From positions 1 through 24,335 of the forward strand of contig CAZZJS010000012.1 in NCBI GenBank assembly GCA_964654855.1: a stretch of DNA of 24,335 nt. Reading direction: 5' to 3'. Origin of the DNA: JALZUV01 sp964654855 (lineage in GTDB: Bacteria > Pseudomonadota > Alphaproteobacteria > Rickettsiales > JALZUV01). The translations under genes and the position numbers were made by a program. A model generated the notes under the pieces. It was not told where the DNA came from and made no database searches. It worked only from the letters and a program-made list of their open reading frames with translations. This document shows, in pieces, positions 22,560 to 24,335 of the stretch (the first letter of the stretch is position 1; every line of letters begins with the position of its first letter).

Positions 22560-22760
22560 ATGCGTAGGATGTGGGAAAATGAATTAGGCAAAGAATCTTC
22601 TTTTAACGTTGAACCTGTTGATAGTGGCGAAGATTACATAAAGAATAATAAAAAGTATGCCATAATTACTCAAACAGGATTTGGCGAATTTTTGCGTGAT
22701 ATACTGGCAGAAATTGACCCTGAATCTATACCAAAATTGAACACTGTTGTGAGTAAATAG
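22560..22760 (+). CDS. Hypothetical protein, short, possibly a gene remnant
   Basis: A 66-residue frame begins MRRMWENELGKE and ends in PKLNTVVSK, immediately after the broken integrase and directly before a terminator. The composition is acidic and soluble, with no motif I recognise. GGGAG lies about 13 bases before the first ATG, and a second ATG at 22569 has AGG next to it, so the start is uncertain. Being joined to the truncated integrase, it may be the 3' end of a gene whose front was lost. The open frame extends back to 22530 without a better start. Confidence 0.45.
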   Translation: MRRMWENELGKESSFNVEPVDSGEDYIKNNKKYAIITQTGFGEFLRDILAEIDPESIPKLNTVVSK

Positions 22761-22768
22761 AAGTTAAA

Positions 22769-22804
22769 AAAGAGGCTCAACTTCCGTCAGGCCTCTTTCT
22801 TTCT
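22769..22804. terminator. Bidirectional terminator
   Basis: AAAGAGGC (22769-22776) pairs with GCCTCTTT (22791-22798) around a 14-base loop. T-rich tails follow on the plus strand (CTTTCTT) and on the minus strand (TTTTTTAACTT). It separates two convergent short genes. Confidence 0.8.
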
Positions 22805-23175
22805 TACTTACTTCTCTTAGAGAGCAGTACTTTAATGCAGTAAGCTAAGGGTGCGATCTCAAATACCAATAAATGATATTTTTGAGTACATCCGAAGCTA
22901 TGCATCAAAAGCAGCATCACTCCTCCACATACGAAAAAGTATATGAACAAAATATGCCGCATGCTTGAAAACTCATGCGAGTCACTAAGCATAGTGAAGA
23001 CAGCTATAAGAAGGCCACCAAATATGCTCAAGAGCCAATACGAAATATCAGCACCAAAAAAAGGTGCAATCGTGGCCGCTAGAAGCATGATTGCAATCAT
23101 CCCAATTGAGAGTTTAGCATTTGAAAATATGTAATCCTCTGAGTATGAGAAAGTAAAAATTTTTGAATTTTTCAT
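22804..23175 (-). CDS. Small multi-helix membrane protein, hypothetical
   Basis: This 123-residue protein has hydrophobic stretches at about 21-40, 45-62, 74-93 and 103-118, giving three to four membrane helices, with a short charged N-terminus (MKNSKIFTFSYSED) and a basic C-terminus (LLSKRSK). I recognise no family motif. Base composition is AT-rich, unlike the housekeeping genes upstream, which suits acquired DNA. No Shine-Dalgarno is visible before the ATG. It is the only gene in this part of the accessory segment on the minus strand and ends at a shared terminator. A role as cargo or immunity protein cannot be judged. Confidence 0.6.
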   Translation of the reverse strand: MKNSKIFTFSYSEDYIFSNAKLSIGMIAIMLLAATIAPFFGADISYWLLSIFGGLLIAVFTMLSDSHEFSSMRHILFIYFFVCGGVMLLLMHSFGCTQKYHLLVFEIAPLAYCIKVLLSKRSK

Positions 23176-23196
23176 TTTGTGAAAATTAAAGGTTAA

Positions 23197-23403
23197 ATAT
23201 ACCGAATTTGCACTACACTAGGAACGGCTAATCCTATATTTTATCTACCTAATCAAAAAAGCAAAATTGCTATAACCATTCCGCAAAGCGAAAATGAGTT
23301 ACAAGTTCACTATGTAGCGAAGGGTAAAAAAAACCTTTGGCAAAATATTACCTGTACTACGCACAGTTGCGCACTACAAGAAATACTCCAAATTTTACTA
23401 TGA
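23197..23403 (+). pseudogene. Possible coding remnant without a start codon
   Basis: This frame is open for 68 codons and ends in TGA but contains no ATG, GTG or TTG start. The translation is protein-like, for example NPIFYLPNQKSKIAITIPQS and NELQVHYVAKGKKNLWQNIT. I do not recognise a family. It may be the end of a gene cut during rearrangement of the element, or chance in AT-rich DNA. Confidence 0.2.
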
Positions 23404-23479
23404 CACTCTATTATTAAGATTTAATGAAGGCACTTCTAATTCCCCTCAAGCACGGCATTGTTTATTCATGAATCATCAC

Positions 23480-23517
23480 TCATCCGCTATACTAGCCACA
23501 GTGTATATGATGGATGA
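23480..23517. promoter_or_regulatory. Dyad operator candidate over a -10 element
   Basis: TCATCC (23480-23485) mirrors GGATGA (23512-23517), and TATAC (23488-23492) mirrors GTATA (23503-23507) inside it. TATACT (23488-23493) could be a -10 element with TTCATG at 23465. The layout suits a dimeric repressor covering a promoter for the gene at 23636. Confidence 0.35.
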
Positions 23518-23530
23518 TTTTATGCCTCTC

Positions 23531-23560
23531 GAAACCACTCCCTTTTTGGGTATAGGTTTC
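23531..23560 (+). promoter_or_regulatory. Leader hairpin
   Basis: GAAACC (23531-23536) pairs with GGTTTC (23555-23560), with an inner CCC/GGG (23540-23542, 23548-23550) around a TTTTT loop. It lies in the presumed 5' leader of the 62-residue gene at 23636. Confidence 0.35.
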
Positions 23561-23635
23561 TGAAAGTGGCTTTGATTGCCTACCTTGGCAGCTCTAAGTT
23601 ACCCTTCGTTTGTTAATATAAACAACGGAGGCATT

Positions 23636-23824
23636 ATGTCACAATTACTTACACCTATAACAATCAACCTCCAACAAATTGCTGGAAAGATTCGCGTCCT
23701 AAAATGCCGGAAGATTGGACACCGAAAAAAAAACGCACGTCATAAAAATTATGACTCAAAGTCTCATCTGGAGGACAGAAACACCTTTATGGAAGAGCAG
23801 ATAGTCTCATCTGAGGGACTGTAA
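23636..23824 (+). CDS. Small basic hypothetical protein
   Basis: A 62-residue protein (MSQLLTPITINLQQIAGKIR...) with a clear GGAGG six bases before the ATG. The middle is very basic (CRKIGHRKKNARHKN), and the tail is acidic (EEQIVSSEGL). No domain is recognised; the charge suggests nucleic-acid contact, but this is only an impression. A run of nine A at 23724-23732 lies inside, and the +2 frame around it reads MPEDWTPKKKRTS, so a frameshift (real, programmed or a sequencing error) is possible. It lies about 105 bases ahead of the DUF5681 gene and may be expressed with it. The frame is also open upstream to 23576, but the Shine-Dalgarno decides this start. Confidence 0.55.
   Translation: MSQLLTPITINLQQIAGKIRVLKCRKIGHRKKNARHKNYDSKSHLEDRNTFMEEQIVSSEGL
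23760..23813 (+). repeat. Direct repeat AGTCTCATCTG
   Basis: AGTCTCATCTG occurs at 23760-23770 and 23803-23813, and each copy is followed by a similar GAGGAC or AGGGAC. A third partial copy, AGTCTCA, is at 23846-23852. All are at the end of the small gene or just after it. Confidence 0.45.
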
Positions 23825-23827
23825 TGA

Positions 23828-23846
23828 TGTTTCACACTGTTTCACA
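23828..23846 (+). repeat. TGTTTCACA direct repeats at a promoter
   Basis: TGTTTCACA occurs at 23828-23836 and 23838-23846, ten bases apart, so both copies face the same side of the helix. The second covers the -35 element of the DUF5681 promoter, which makes an operator likely. Confidence 0.45.
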
Positions 23847-23871
23847 GTCTCACCACAGGGACACATATAAT
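23841..23871 (+). promoter_or_regulatory. Promoter of the DUF5681 gene
   Basis: TTCACA (23841-23846, five of six bases) and a perfect TATAAT (23866-23871) are separated by 19 bases, about 60 bases before the ATG at 23930. Confidence 0.45.
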
Positions 23872-23929
23872 ATACCATACCCTCTACAAAAAAAAGGGAA
23901 CCTAATAACAGAGAAAGGAGAGCTTCATC

Positions 23930-24335
23930 ATGGAAGAAAAAAAGAACCATTCAGAAGTTGGCGAAACTGAAAAAACAGAATCACAACAGTCGTCGAAGCC
24001 GTGGCAATTTCAAGCAGGTGAAAGTGGTAATCCTTCTGGCCGCCCGAAGGGTTCACGCAATAAAGCTACATTAGCGGTGCAGGCATTGTTAGAGGGTGAA
24101 GGTGAAGCCATTACTCGCAAAGCGATTGAGAGTGCCTTAGAGGGTGACATGACCGCTATTAGGTTGGTGTTGGAGCGGTTACTCCCACCGCGTAAAGATG
24201 CGCCCGTATCGTTCGAGCTTCCGGCTATTGAGTCAGCAGAAGATTTACCCACCGCACTTGCTGCATTGATTGATGCGGTGTCACAAGGTGAGCTTACGCC
24301 GAATGAAGCGCAATCGGTTGCGACATTGTTAGAGC
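23930..24335 (+). CDS. DUF5681 domain protein, 3' end cut by the window
   Basis: At least 135 residues are encoded before the window ends. After an acidic, glutamine- and serine-rich start comes WQFQAG followed by GNPSGRPKGSRNKAT (33-47), the hallmark of DUF5681, then QALLEGEGEAITRKAIESAL and GDMTAIRLVLERLLPPRKD. This family is common in alphaproteobacterial phages and genomic islands, often near packaging or mobilisation genes; its biochemical function is not established. The AAAGGAGAG Shine-Dalgarno is strong. GC content appears to rise again relative to the preceding stretch. It supports the mobile-element reading of the region. Confidence 0.88.
   Translation, partial: MEEKKNHSEVGETEKTESQQSSKPWQFQAGESGNPSGRPKGSRNKATLAVQALLEGEGEAITRKAIESALEGDMTAIRLVLERLLPPRKDAPVSFELPAIESAEDLPTALAALIDAVSQGELTPNEAQSVATLLE

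Larger units (their letters stand above)
23176..23635. other. AT-rich non-coding stretch with hairpins
   Basis: About 460 bases without a convincing gene. Visible elements are a TAGGA/TCCTA hairpin (23219-23236), an uninterrupted reading frame without a start codon (23197-23403), a large dyad (23480-23517), a GAAACC/GGTTTC hairpin (23531-23560) and a TGCC/GGCA hairpin (23577-23590). The right part is probably the promoter and leader of the small gene at 23636. The left part may be decayed coding sequence. Confidence 0.5.

Noticed and set aside
23468..23563. A 31-codon ORF (MNHHSSAILATVYMMDD...) across the dyad and hairpin
   Set aside because: No Shine-Dalgarno and full overlap with inverted repeats; the repeats explain the sequence better.
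22230..24335. CRISPR array or complete defence system in the accessory segment
   Set aside because: Repeats are only in pairs of 9-11 bases with no regular spacers, and no nuclease, helicase or toxin motif was recognised in the translations.

Overview
The window is a stretch of alphaproteobacterial chromosome, roughly mid-40s % GC by eye, ending in the first 2 kb of what looks like an integrated mobile element. The lineage is suggested by the gene order mutM-rpsT-(rhodanese)-dnaA-dnaN-recF beside a divergent ubiE-ubiB...coaBC-dut cluster, by a magnesium-type HemB, and by fused CoaBC. The tRNA-His gene encodes G-1 opposite C73. Many alphaproteobacteria (the Rhizobiales/Rhodobacterales/Caulobacterales group) have lost that pair, so the organism probably lies outside that clade, for example Rhodospirillales-like, Micavibrio-like or Rickettsiales-like. 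The sequence alone does not settle this.

Layout. 1-1045 (minus): a partial initiator tRNA-Met, a cyclic-nucleotide-binding plus FHA protein, and tRNA-His. 1223-3086 (plus): the nitrogen pair glnB-glnA, separated by an attenuator-like hairpin and closed by a strong terminator. 3109-3576 (minus): a cysteine-rich four-helix membrane protein whose Shine-Dalgarno can be sequestered by a hairpin. 3620-3840: a non-coding stretch with stacked hairpins and a terminator, the best small-RNA candidate here. 3860-5556 (minus): an esterase-hemB operon. 5608-9815 (plus): polA, then a nitronate-monooxygenase-like flavoprotein with a C-terminal CxxCxxxC cluster. 9812-16566 (minus): a tightly packed run ubiE-ubiB-formyltransferase-coaBC-dut-rrf2-cysK-SH3b, with several overlapping stops and starts. 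16623-22229 (plus): mutM, rpsT, a rhodanese, dnaA, dnaN, recF, the last three coupled to their upstream genes or closely spaced. 22230-24335: an AT-rich accessory segment with a truncated tyrosine-integrase N-terminus, short unknown ORFs, repeats, and the start of a DUF5681 gene.

How the parts fit. glnB/glnA form the nitrogen-assimilation core. ubiE/ubiB serve ubiquinone, coaBC coenzyme A, and dut dUTP removal. The cysteine-free Rrf2 regulator beside cysK recalls the CymR-CysK sulfur switch of Bacillus. rpsT through recF is the replication-initiation neighbourhood; a perfect DnaA box lies between dnaA and dnaN, and another lies near 3623. gyrB, which often follows recF, is absent, so the mobile element may sit between them.

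The most interesting leads are the structured RNA near 3700-3840, the Cys-rich membrane protein with its SD-masking leader, the probable iron-sulfur site in the flavoprotein, a PolA whose proofreading site looks degenerate, and the structured 5' region of the small gene in the mobile element. No CRISPR array and no clear complete new defence system are visible. The accessory segment is cut off by the window end.
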